The notes under the pieces: model-generated
Told to the model about the DNA's origin: nothing
Databases searched by the model: none
Seen by the model: the letters and a program-made list of their open reading frames with translations, nothing else
Translations under genes and position numbers: made by a program
Part shown: in pieces, positions 55,295 through 63,306 of the stretch
Layout: each line of letters opens with the position of its first letter
How positions within the stretch are numbered: the first letter of the stretch is position 1
Assembly: GCF_003206495.1 (NCBI RefSeq)
Contig: NZ_NKUF01000016.1
Span: forward strand, 1-64,000
DNA length: 64,000 nt
DNA from: Gluconacetobacter entanii
GTDB lineage: Bacteria > Pseudomonadota > Alphaproteobacteria > Acetobacterales > Acetobacteraceae
Direction of reading: 5' to 3'

Positions 55295-56124
55295 GATGCC
55301 GCCACCGGGTCATGCGCGCACGCCGCACCGGCAGGCGCGCCGTGATGGGCCGAAAGGTCATGGATGGTGGCATGGTCCCCGCACAGGTGGCAGTCCGGGT
55401 CCCGCGACAGGCGGATGGTATGGAACCGCATCGCCAGCGCATCCCACACCAGCAGGCGCCCCGACAGCCCCTCCCCGATGCCGAGGAGTTCCTTGAGCAC
55501 CTCCGTCGCCTGCAGGGTGCCCATCACGCCGGTCACCGCGCCGAACACCCCGGCCTGCGCGCAGGACGGCACCATCCCCGCTGGCGGGGCGGATGGATAC
55601 AGGCAGCGGTAGCACGGCCCCCCGTCATGCGGGCGGAAGGTCGAAAGCTGCCCCTCGAACCGCAGCACCGCGGCGGAAACCAGCGTGCGGCGTTCCAGCG
55701 CGCACGCATCGGCCAGCAGGTAGCGGGTGGCGAAATTGTCGCACCCGTCGCACACGATGTCATATCCGCGCACCAGTTCGCGCACATTGTCCGGCCCCAG
55801 CCGGATGTTATGACAATCGACCGTGACACCGGGATTGAGCGCGCGCATCGCCTCCGCCGCCGAATCGACTTTTGCATGGCCGACCCGCGCCGTGACATGG
55901 GCGATCTGGCGCTGCAGGTTCGACAGGTCCACCACATCGTCATCCACCAGACCGATCCGCCCCACGCCGGCGGCGGCAAGGTAAAGCGCGAGCGGGGAGC
56001 CAAGCCCCCCGGCCCCGATGATCAGGACACGGGATTTCAGCAGGGTTTCCTGCCCCGTGCCGCCGACCTCCGGCAGGAGGATGTGGCGTGCGTAGCGCTG
56101 TATCTCGTCTTCGGAAAAATCCAT
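55291..56124 (-). CDS. HesA/MoeB/ThiF family adenylyltransferase
   Basis: E1-like enzyme that adenylates the C-terminal Gly-Gly of a sulfur carrier protein (MoaD or ThiS type). The 277 residues begin with FSEDEIQRYARHILLPEVGG and contain the nucleotide-binding GAGGLGSPLA (about 37-46), DLSNLQRQ (Arg finger) and CDGCDNFATRYLLADAC. The zinc site is formed by CYRC and CHLC. There is no rhodanese domain. MoeB and ThiF cannot be separated on sequence alone. First gene of a three-gene leftward set with DsrE-like and SH3 proteins. Confidence 0.88.
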   Translation of the reverse strand: MDFSEDEIQRYARHILLPEVGGTGQETLLKSRVLIIGAGGLGSPLALYLAAAGVGRIGLVDDDVVDLSNLQRQIAHVTARVGHAKVDSAAEAMRALNPGVTVDCHNIRLGPDNVRELVRGYDIVCDGCDNFATRYLLADACALERRTLVSAAVLRFEGQLSTFRPHDGGPCYRCLYPSAPPAGMVPSCAQAGVFGAVTGVMGTLQATEVLKELLGIGEGLSGRLLVWDALAMRFHTIRLSRDPDCHLCGDHATIHDLSAHHGAPAGAACAHDPVAAS

Positions 56125-56286
56125 CCGTCACCCCCGGCCCGATGTTGTTTCAAGGCCCGTGGAGCCCTTGATAAAATCACAATTTCGTGATGTCATGGGT
56201 GTCATTTCATGAAACCAATGCATGCCCGATATGTTTCCAGTATAGTGCGGGCTGACCGCGAAACCACCATGGGGGAATATAAAACA

Positions 56287-56910
56287 ATGTCTTCTCTTTC
56301 CCGCATGAAAATCCCGTCGGCGCTGTCGGAACTCCGCAGGCAGCAGGCGCGCTGGATCTGTGCCGGGACATTTGCCGCGGCGACATCGCTGTATGCCGCC
56401 TCGCCCTTCGTCACGCTGTGGTCGATTTCGTCCGCCATCCAGAGCCACGACATGCACGGCCTTGGGGAGACGCTGCGCTGGGGTTCCGTGCGCGACAGCC
56501 TCAAGACACAGGCGGTCAGTGAACTGCTGGGTGAAAAGCCGGCGGATGACGACCTGCCGGAATTCGGGGCCTCGTTCGCCTCCACCGCCGTATCGAACGC
56601 CATCGACACGAACGTGACCGAAAACAACCTTGGCGAGATCGTTGACCACCTTGTCCCACAGGGACAGGTGACGGCGACCTTCACCCCGCTGGCCTTCGTG
56701 CAGCGGGTGCATGCGCGATTCGTCAAGCCCGGCCTGTTCGAGACAAGCATCGTCATGCCCGGCCATGAACGCGAAACGCCGCTGCGCCTGCAGATGCGCA
56801 TCCATGCGTTCCAGTGGAAGATCCATCGCATCGACCTGCCGACCTCGCGGCAGCCACTGATGGAAGCCTCCGCCACGCAGGCCCATCCCCCCGCCATCAC
56901 CCGGCACTGA
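56287..56910 (+). CDS. DUF2939 family protein
   Basis: The 207-residue product has an N-terminal hydrophobic segment (about 22-38) that is a signal anchor, then SPFVTLWSISSAIQSHDMHG and LRWGSVRDSLKTQAV, the pattern of DUF2939 proteins, which are membrane-anchored periplasmic proteins of unknown role in alphaproteobacteria. Start at 56287 was chosen because GGGGGAA lies eight bases before it; frames open further upstream lack support. It is divergent from the MoeB-like gene. Confidence 0.82.
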   Translation: MSSLSRMKIPSALSELRRQQARWICAGTFAAATSLYAASPFVTLWSISSAIQSHDMHGLGETLRWGSVRDSLKTQAVSELLGEKPADDDLPEFGASFASTAVSNAIDTNVTENNLGEIVDHLVPQGQVTATFTPLAFVQRVHARFVKPGLFETSIVMPGHERETPLRLQMRIHAFQWKIHRIDLPTSRQPLMEASATQAHPPAITRH

Positions 56911-56972
56911 TCCTTACGGGTCAGGCCGGGGAAAACGCAGGCACGCAGGCCGCATGAAATGCGCGGCGTGGT

Positions 56973-57200
56973 TCAGCGCGCGGGCGGCAGGTCTTCTTCC
57001 AGAACCGTCATGTGCACGGCGTAGGACACTTCGCCCTCGTCCTCGTCACGGTGGATGGTGCCCACGACCTCGCCATTGACGGCAAGTTCGACCGACAGGC
57101 CCGCGCGCGGCGGGGCGTTGACGGTCAGGCCTGGGGAGCCGAGCAGGCGGCGCAGGCAGGTCTGCAGGCGGCTGATCTCGGATGTGGAAATGGCGCTCAT
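56973..57200 (-). CDS. DUF3126 family protein
   Basis: The 75-residue product matches the small alphaproteobacterial DUF3126 family: ISRLQTCLRRLLGSPGLTV, then EVVGTIHRDEDEGEVSYAVHMTVLEEDL. No function is known. Start at 57200 has AAGGAGAG in the right place. The frame is open upstream to 57338, but without family similarity. Confidence 0.88.
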   Translation of the reverse strand: MSAISTSEISRLQTCLRRLLGSPGLTVNAPPRAGLSVELAVNGEVVGTIHRDEDEGEVSYAVHMTVLEEDLPPAR

Positions 57201-57470
57201 CGGTCTTGTCTCTCCTTGGTGGGTGGATATGGCGGGATCACGAACATGCCCATACGCAGGGCGGATGGAAAACCGGAAATGTCGCGGCCTGCCGGGCCGT
57301 GCCCGCTGCACAATGGTGAAATGCGGATATTGCCGCACGCTATAGGCATATGGCGTGCCCCCCGCAACCGCTCCGTGCCCATGATTTTCCCCATCCCTGC
57401 CCCGTGATTGCCACGAAGTCGCGGTCTTTTGCCACTTACAGGTTCAACAACAACATCATGGGAAAAAAGT

Positions 57471-58025
57471 TTGCGGATACGCTCCCTCCCCCGCCTCGTG
57501 CTGTTCTGGCTGCTGCTTGCGCTGCCCATCGGGCTGACCGCGCTTGCGGCCGGCACCCCTGCGACGCCCGGCGCCCCGGTGGAGGCGTCGCGCGTGCTCA
57601 CCGCGCGGTGGCTTGCGACGCAGATCCACGAGAACGGCGCACGGGAAAGCGTGGCGCAACTGAACCGGCAGCAGGCATGGCCGCATGTGATCCGCGCCGT
57701 CTCCGCCGGGTGGGACGGATGGATCGAACTGGTGCCCGACCTGATCGCCAGTACCGACAGCGCACATGCCAGCGCCCTGCAGGCGGCGCTGCGACGGGGG
57801 CTTGCGCATAATCCGCATGCGGTACTCCAGGTCCTCGACCCCGGCAACGGGCCGGTGCTAGGCGGTGGGCGCATCTGTGCCGATGCCGGCATGACCCGGC
57901 GCTGGCGTGCCAGCGCGATCGCGGGCGTGCGCAAGGTGCATGACATCCACCTCAACCATCAGGTGGAGGACTGCCTCACCGCGCTGCATGCCCCGCTTAC
58001 TGAAACGGCAGATAACGGAAAGTGA
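57471..58025 (+). CDS. Secreted hypothetical protein
   Basis: No family recognised. The 184-residue product has a signal peptide (LPRLVLFWLLLALPIGLTAL) and a helical mature part (ARWLATQIHENGARESVAQL, DGWIELVPDLIAS). Two Cys are present in the C-terminal third (GRICAD, VEDCLTAL). The start is uncertain: TTG at 57471 is in front of the signal peptide and follows GGGAAAAAAG; the frame is open a little further upstream to 57408. Its 3' end overlaps the 3' end of the porin frame on the other strand by 29 bases. Confidence 0.6.
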   Translation: MRIRSLPRLVLFWLLLALPIGLTALAAGTPATPGAPVEASRVLTARWLATQIHENGARESVAQLNRQQAWPHVIRAVSAGWDGWIELVPDLIASTDSAHASALQAALRRGLAHNPHAVLQVLDPGNGPVLGGGRICADAGMTRRWRASAIAGVRKVHDIHLNHQVEDCLTALHAPLTETADNGK

Positions 58026-59841
58026 CGTAGATCGTGTTGCCGCCGGTGGTAGGGTCGATCCGCTGCCCCGCGCCGTTCGTGCCGGAGAATGCGATCTTGT
58101 GGACGTAGGTGTACTGCACGCCGGTCATCACCGCGCCATAGCGGCCCTGCAGCATGTGCCACCATCCACCGATCGTCATGTCGGCGATGGTGCGGGTCTG
58201 CGCGTTGCAGGTGCTGGAGGTGATCTGTTCGATATCGCACGATTCGAGGTCGAGGTCACTCACGCCATAGCCGTACTGCCGCCCGTCGAGGCCACGATAG
58301 GTATTGCGGCCCGCCGTCTAGATCCCGCCATAGAGATAGAGCAGCACATTGTTCGTCGGATGCCCGATCAGCCCGAGGCTGCCGATCAGTTCGGGAATGG
58401 GCGCGGGCGTGCCGTCGGCCTTGAACGTGGCGTCGGAGATCATCGACGGCCCATAGCGCCCGATCCCCCTGCCCGCCAGCACGTTGCCCGTCACCTGCAG
58501 GTATTTGGGGATGGCATGGACGGTGATGTCCCCGCCGACACCGCCGGCAAAGGAAATCCGCTCGCGGATCGAATTGGTGTTGTAGGCCTTTTCCAGCGCC
58601 TTGAACCAGCGTGCCAGCCCATAGACCTCGTAATGGGCGAGTTTGGTATCGAGCGCACCCTTCAGCACGATGTCGGGCGCGACATCCATGCTGTATTTGG
58701 CATCGTGGTTGAGCATGCCGGTGCCGGAATTGTTGTACAGGATGTCCGTGCCGCCACGCATGCCCACGCCCGGCTGCAGCGTGCCGTCATCCAGCATGCC
58801 ATCAGATTCCGCAAAGGCGACCTGCGGGGCCTCGAACGACAGGCCGACCCACCATTTGCGGCCGAAATCCTTGATGAAGCGGATCTGGGGCACGCGGGTG
58901 AAGACGATGCCGGGGATCTGGTTGTTGTCCACCACGGGGGGCAACTGCTCATGCCGCGACAGGAGGCCCTGCGTGTATCCGGTCGTCAGGCTCCACGCCT
59001 GTCCCGCCAGCACATGGAACCCCCATTTCGTATCGCTGTAGGTCATGTAGGCCTGGCGGATACGCGGGGTGTAGCTGTTGGTCTGGTAACTGTTGGCGGT
59101 GCCGGCGGCGCCACCGAAATCGGTCTCGATATAGGCCGAAAGCACCTGATGGTCCGTAGGCGTCCCCTGCAGCAGCACACTGAGGCGCGTCAACTGTGCC
59201 GAAGGACGGTATTCCCCGGTATGGGCGTTGGGGCTGTTGGCGTAGGGGAAGCTGCCCCAGCTTGTGGCAGGACCGCTGGTCAGGTTCTTGCTGCGATAGA
59301 TGTTGGAAAAGTCGATGAACCCGCCAAGACGCACCGACACGCCGCCAATGCGGAAGACCGGCGGCAGGCTGTCCACGCCGGTCTGGGTGATCGACAGCGG
59401 GCTGGAGGAATCCATGTTCAGTTGTGGCTGTGGCTGCGCATTGGCGTCCTGAATCGCCTCGTTCGCCTCCTCCGCCGCGGTCTGGCTGTCGGCGGACACG
59501 GCAGGACCGCCGATCGACAGGTGCCGCAGGTCGGGCACGGCATGGGGGTCGATGGGGTGCGATGGTGTCGTACTGCTCGACAGGCTGTTCTGCCGCAGGC
59601 CGTGGCTTGCGACCACGTGCCCGCCATTGCCAGGGGCATGGGCGTGATGGGCCTCCAGCCGTTCGACCTTTGCCTCCAGCCTGCGCATCTCCTCGCGGAT
59701 GGCCTGGATTTCGCTCAGGTCGTCGGCATGGGCCGGCAGGGCGGCAAAGGCCGCGACAATCCCCGACAGCGCCATGACCGCGCCACGCACCGCCCCACGG
59801 CGGGGGGCTTCCCCGTCGCGGTTGCGGACAGGGTCATGCAT
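57997..59841 (-). pseudogene. DcaP-like outer membrane porin with in-frame stop codon
   Basis: Outer membrane channel with an N-terminal signal peptide (about 1-40), a short coiled coil (EIQAIREEMRRLEAKVERLE, about 45-65) and a 16- or 18-stranded type barrel (RLGGFIDFSNIYRSKN, YIETDFGGAAG, RIRQAYMTYSDTKWGFHVLA). Codon 508 (58318-58320) is TAG in LYLYGGI-stop-TAGRNTYRG. The frame then continues to a typical barrel end ending in Phe-Gln (YVTFRYLPFQ) and TAA at 57997. Without readthrough the last 106 residues, with several strands and the BamA-recognition end, are missing. An in-frame GAG or CAG to TAG change explains this. Confidence 0.82.
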
Positions 59842-60254
59842 TTTCTGCCAACAGCACATCGGTCCGGCACGCAGTCCCTAAAGCAGCTAAAAGAACATCA
59901 TCGCATGTGTGACAACAGCCCAGACGAATACAGCGACAGGCAAGGCGCTGGCAATATGGGCGCACACAAGTATTTCATGTCACGATCGTGTTTTTTGTCG
60001 CATACACTTTGCGGGATGCTGGCCCATCAATAAAAATAAGAAAAACAGTTATTTAATTATTATTGAATTCAGCATCTTATATTCGCATGATTATATATAT
60101 TTCATAACATTTCTTCCTGTAGACAAGGGGTCCGCGCCAGTTTTCCGGCGCAAGGGCCAGTCACTGCATTGAAGGAAGCGGCGTGAACATCAGTCCTGCT
60201 TCATCATCCCCCGCTCCCCAGGGAAAGAACCGTCCCACGCAGGAGGATCGCCCC
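59842..60254. other. Divergent intergenic region between porin and aquaporin-like genes
   Basis: The first 150 bases are ordinary. From about 60,030 to 60,130 the DNA is strongly AT-rich and probably holds the promoter for the rightward aquaporin-like gene. A GTG at 60183 with AGGAAG in front is an alternative start for that gene. Confidence 0.4.
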
Positions 60255-61094
60255 ATGTCCGGGGCCGCCCATCCCGACCATCCCCTGCACTGGACGCTGT
60301 ATGGCTGCGAAATGGTGGCGACTGCGGTCATGATGATCTGCGGCATTGTCGCCGTCGCGGTGCTGACGGTGCCGCAGGGGATCGTGGGGGCGTGGCTTGT
60401 CCCCCATCCCATCATCCAGACCGCGCTGTGCGGCCTGTTCTTCGGCCTGTCGGGCACGGTCGCGGCCATAACCCCGTTCGGCAAGGTCAGTGGCGCGCAT
60501 CTGAACCCGTCGGTCTCGCTGGCGTTCGCGCTGGCGGGGAAACTCGGCTGGATCGACCTGTGCGGCTACATCATCGCGCAGGTGATCGGCGCGTGCCTTG
60601 GCACATGGCTGCTGGCCTGCGCCGCGACACTGTTCCCCTTCTGGGGCCATCTGGTGACGGCGGCGGGATACGCGGCGACGGTGCCCGCGCAGCAGGTGCC
60701 CATCCTGTGGCCGCTGGTGACGGAACTGGTGCTGACGGCGCTGCTGATCCTCATGCTCTACTGGCTGGCGGGCCATCCGCGTTTCAAGGAACTGACACCA
60801 TGGGCGGGTGGCCTGTTCTTCCTGCTGCTCAACCCCGTGTCCGCATGGCTGTCGGGTAACAGTTCCAACCTTGCCCGCAGCTTTGCCCCGGCGGTGTTTT
60901 CGGGGCAGTGGACGTCGTTCTGGATCTATGCCATCGGCCCGTTCGCGGGGGCGTCGCTGTCGGTGCTGGCGATCCGCACGCACCTGTTCGGCCATCTGGA
61001 GGTGGAGGAAGCGCGCCTGGTCAATTTCGGCCATCACGGGCGGGTGCCCTCCCTGTGGCATCCGACGCGCAAGCGGGTGGAGACGGGGGAATAG
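60255..61094 (+). CDS. Aquaporin-like (MIP family) channel with non-canonical NPA motifs
   Basis: Six-helix channel of the major intrinsic protein family. The 279-residue product has the two half-helix motifs in the right positions but altered: AHLNPSVSL (Asn84-Pro85-Ser86) instead of NPA, and NSSNLARSF (Asn205-Leu206-Ala207-Arg208) instead of NPARS. The selectivity Arg after the second motif is kept, as is the TELVLT segment in the fourth helix. A polar C-terminal tail follows. AGGAGG eight bases before the ATG at 60255 favours it over the upstream GTG. Substrate could be water, glycerol or another small solute. Confidence 0.83.
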   Translation: MSGAAHPDHPLHWTLYGCEMVATAVMMICGIVAVAVLTVPQGIVGAWLVPHPIIQTALCGLFFGLSGTVAAITPFGKVSGAHLNPSVSLAFALAGKLGWIDLCGYIIAQVIGACLGTWLLACAATLFPFWGHLVTAAGYAATVPAQQVPILWPLVTELVLTALLILMLYWLAGHPRFKELTPWAGGLFFLLLNPVSAWLSGNSSNLARSFAPAVFSGQWTSFWIYAIGPFAGASLSVLAIRTHLFGHLEVEEARLVNFGHHGRVPSLWHPTRKRVETGE

Positions 61095-61175
61095 GAGTTT
61101 TCGGGTGCCATCCTGTCTTTGAATAAGGCGGCGTTCTTTGAAGCTTTTTGAAAAAAGCTTCACCAAAAACTTTTA
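61095..61175 (-). repeat. Two-hairpin intergenic repeat, copy 16
   Basis: Directly after the aquaporin-like stop. Hairpin 1 and the right outer arm are perfect. Hairpin 2 is damaged (GTGCCATCCTGTCTTTGAATAAGGCGGC), and the left arm is altered. Confidence 0.82.
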
Positions 61176-61221
61176 TTCGAAAAAATCCCTGCCTCTATAG
61201 CGAGGTCCATGGAACAGGTCA

Positions 61222-61275
61222 TGGTTTCCAAAGGGCAATGCCCTTTGGCGGGTTTCAGGGCAGAGCCCTGAACCT
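61222..61275 (+). repeat. Second intergenic repeat family, copy 2
   Basis: Palindrome CCAAAGGGCAATGCCCTTTGG followed by CGGG and TTCAGGGCAGAGCCCTGAA. It is the reverse-ordered partner of the copy at 41483-41531, and it again lies next to a copy of the two-hairpin repeat. Confidence 0.75.
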
Positions 61276-61383
61276 TTCCTTCCTCTCGGCGAATGTGATC
61301 GGGGACGGGGCTTGCAATTGCCTGTCATTCTTCCCAAACTATAACGCAGTTGATGGGCCGGTTCATGGGAACCGGTCCGCAGA

Positions 61384-61540
61384 CGTTCTCGGGGCGGGGC
61401 GCAATTCCCCACCGGCGGTGTTTGACGGGGCCTTGCGGTCCCGCCATCAGTCCGCGAGCGCCTGACGGCATTGGCCGACAGGGACAGCAGACCCGGTGAG
61501 ACCCCGGGACCGACGGTTACAGTCCGGATGATAGAGAACG
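61384..61540 (+). promoter_or_regulatory. FMN riboswitch (RFN element)
   Basis: Contains the conserved FMN-aptamer blocks in order: GTTCTCGGGGCGGGGCGCAA with TTCCCCACCGGCGGT, AGTCCGCGAGCG, GACCCGGTGAGACCCCGGGA and CCGACGGTTACAGTCCGGAT, closing with GAGAAC that pairs with the first GTTCTC. It lies 90 bases before ribD and should shut off the ribD-ribE-ribB operon when FMN is abundant. The spacer has no obvious U-run terminator, so translation control is likely. Confidence 0.93.
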
Positions 61541-61630
61541 CATGTCAGGATGTCCGTCCCCGGCCATGGGGGCGGCATGCAGGCGTCGTACGCCCCGGGT
61601 CCGTCCGCATAGTGGATGGAGAGTAGCGTC

Positions 61631-62710
61631 GTGGACATGTCGGCCGGACATGCACGCACGGGGATAAGGGCGCAGGAACTTCCCCCCCATATCGGACACG
61701 CCTTCCGCGCGGCGGTGGCGGATGCCGTGCACCATGTCGGCGCGACGGCGCCCAACCCGCCCGTTGGCTGTGCGATACTGGACGCTGCCGGTGCCATCCT
61801 GTGCACCGGCGCGCACCATCGTGCAGGCACCCCCCATGCGGAGGCCCGAGCCATCGCGCTGTGCCGCGAACTCGGCCTGATCGAACGCGCCCATACCATC
61901 GTCGTAACCCTTGAACCCTGCAACCACACCGGCCGCACCGGGCCGTGTTCGCAGGCCATCATGGGCACCCCCATCCGCACCGTGTGGATCGGGGCGGCGG
62001 ACCCGAACCCCAATGTCGCGGGCGGCGGGGCGGATTACCTGCGTGACCATGGTTGTGACGTGCGGTTCCTGTCCGATGTGACCGGTCCGGAGGCCGCAGG
62101 ACTGGCGCGGCAGTGCCGGGGCCTGATCGCCCCCTTCGCCCGCCTGACCCGCACGGGACGGGCATGGATCACGGTCAAGCAGGCGCTCGACATCAATGGG
62201 TCAATGGTGCCCCCTGTCGGCCGCACGACCTTTACCTCCGCCGCGGCCCTCGACCTTGCCCATCGCCTGCGCCGCGCGACCGATGCCGTGGTCACCGCCA
62301 CCGGCACCATCGCGGCGGACCGGCCCGGCCTCGACGTGCGGCGCGTGAGCGACCATCCGGGCCGCAGGGCGCGCCTGCTGGTGGCCTGCACCACGCGCGG
62401 GCAGGTGGATGCGGCCTACATCGCGCAGGCCGAGGCACGCGGCTTCGACGTGCGGACCTGCACCGACATCACGCACCTGCCGGACCTGCTGGGACAGGCG
62501 GGGGCGATGTGGGCGCTGGTGGAGGCGGGGCCGACCCTGCTGTCGGCGCTGCGCATGCATGACATCTGGGATGACTGGCTGACGATCGGGGTGAACCCTG
62601 ACGGGACGGAGACGATGGGCGTCGCCATCCGCGACGGCAATGACACGCCGCTATGCCTGTTTCCCGAACTGGATATCCCGAAAGGAGCGACATGTTTTCA
62701 GGTATCATAG
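61631..62710 (+). CDS. ribD: Bifunctional diaminohydroxyphosphoribosylaminopyrimidine deaminase / reductase
   Basis: Catalyses two steps of riboflavin synthesis: deamination of the pyrimidine, then reduction of its ribosyl side chain. The 359-residue product has the zinc deaminase motif in HAEARAI (His69, Glu71) with PCNHTGRTGPC (Cys97, Cys106), and a C-terminal DHFR-like reductase domain (WITVKQALDINGSM, TGTIAADRPGLDVR, WALVEAGPTLLSAL). The GTG at 61631 is chosen as GGAGAG lies ten bases upstream; ATGs at 61616 and 61637 are in frame alternatives. It overlaps ribE by 19 bases. Confidence 0.94.
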   Translation: MDMSAGHARTGIRAQELPPHIGHAFRAAVADAVHHVGATAPNPPVGCAILDAAGAILCTGAHHRAGTPHAEARAIALCRELGLIERAHTIVVTLEPCNHTGRTGPCSQAIMGTPIRTVWIGAADPNPNVAGGGADYLRDHGCDVRFLSDVTGPEAAGLARQCRGLIAPFARLTRTGRAWITVKQALDINGSMVPPVGRTTFTSAAALDLAHRLRRATDAVVTATGTIAADRPGLDVRRVSDHPGRRARLLVACTTRGQVDAAYIAQAEARGFDVRTCTDITHLPDLLGQAGAMWALVEAGPTLLSALRMHDIWDDWLTIGVNPDGTETMGVAIRDGNDTPLCLFPELDIPKGATCFQVS

Positions 62711-63306
62711 AACATCTGGGAACCGTCACCACGACGCAGCGCGGCGAACGCGACCTGGAGGTCGCGGTGGCAACCGGCATTGCGGACCTGTCGCTGGGTG
62801 AAAGCATCGCGGTCAATGGCGTGTGCCTGACGGTGACGACGTTCGATCCGGCGGGTAACGCCACGTTCTTCATCAGCCCCGAAACGCTGGACTGTACTTC
62901 GCTGCGGCATCTCGCACCGGGGCGGCGCGTCAACCTCGAACGCGCGGTCACGCCTGCGACACGCCTGTCGGGCCATATCGTGCAGGGGCATGTGGACGCC
63001 ACCGCCCGCCTCCTGTCGGTCACGCCGGACGGGGACGCCCGCCACATCGCCTTTGCCGTGCCCGCGCGCCTGCGCCGCTACCTCGTGGACAAGGGGTCGA
63101 TCACCCTTGACGGCATCAGCCTGACGCTCAACGCCGTCGGCGCCCCGGGCGAGGATGGCGGGCCTGACGAATTCCGCATCGAACTCATGATCATCCCCCA
63201 CACGTGGGAACACACCACGCTGGGCACGCTGACGCCCGGCGCGGAGGTGAACGTGGAGGTGGATGTCATCGCAAAATACGTGGAGTCATTATGCCAGTAC
63301 CGTTGA
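62692..63306 (+). CDS. ribE: Riboflavin synthase (alpha subunit)
   Basis: Dismutates two 6,7-dimethyl-8-ribityllumazines to riboflavin and the pyrimidine precursor. The 204-residue protein shows two lumazine-binding repeats: [14 protein letters not shown]...[12 protein letters not shown] and [14 protein letters not shown]...[13 protein letters not shown]. The ATG has AAAGGAGCGAC in front. It overlaps ribD (62692-62710) and ribB (63291-63306), a compact operon under the FMN riboswitch. Confidence 0.96.
   Translation: MFSGIIEHLGTVTTTQRGERDLEVAVATGIADLSLGESIAVNGVCLTVTTFDPAGNATFFISPETLDCTSLRHLAPGRRVNLERAVTPATRLSGHIVQGHVDATARLLSVTPDGDARHIAFAVPARLRRYLVDKGSITLDGISLTLNAVGAPGEDGGPDEFRIELMIIPHTWEHTTLGTLTPGAEVNVEVDVIAKYVESLCQYR

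Noticed and set aside
37638-59841. Stop-codon reassignment or programmed readthrough to explain the in-frame stops
   Set aside because: Three different stop codons are involved and all three end other genes in the window normally; no common context or selenocysteine-type structure is seen.
6399-61175. CRISPR array
   Set aside because: The repeats are dispersed kilobases apart, palindromic and intergenic, with no spacers of regular length and no cas genes.
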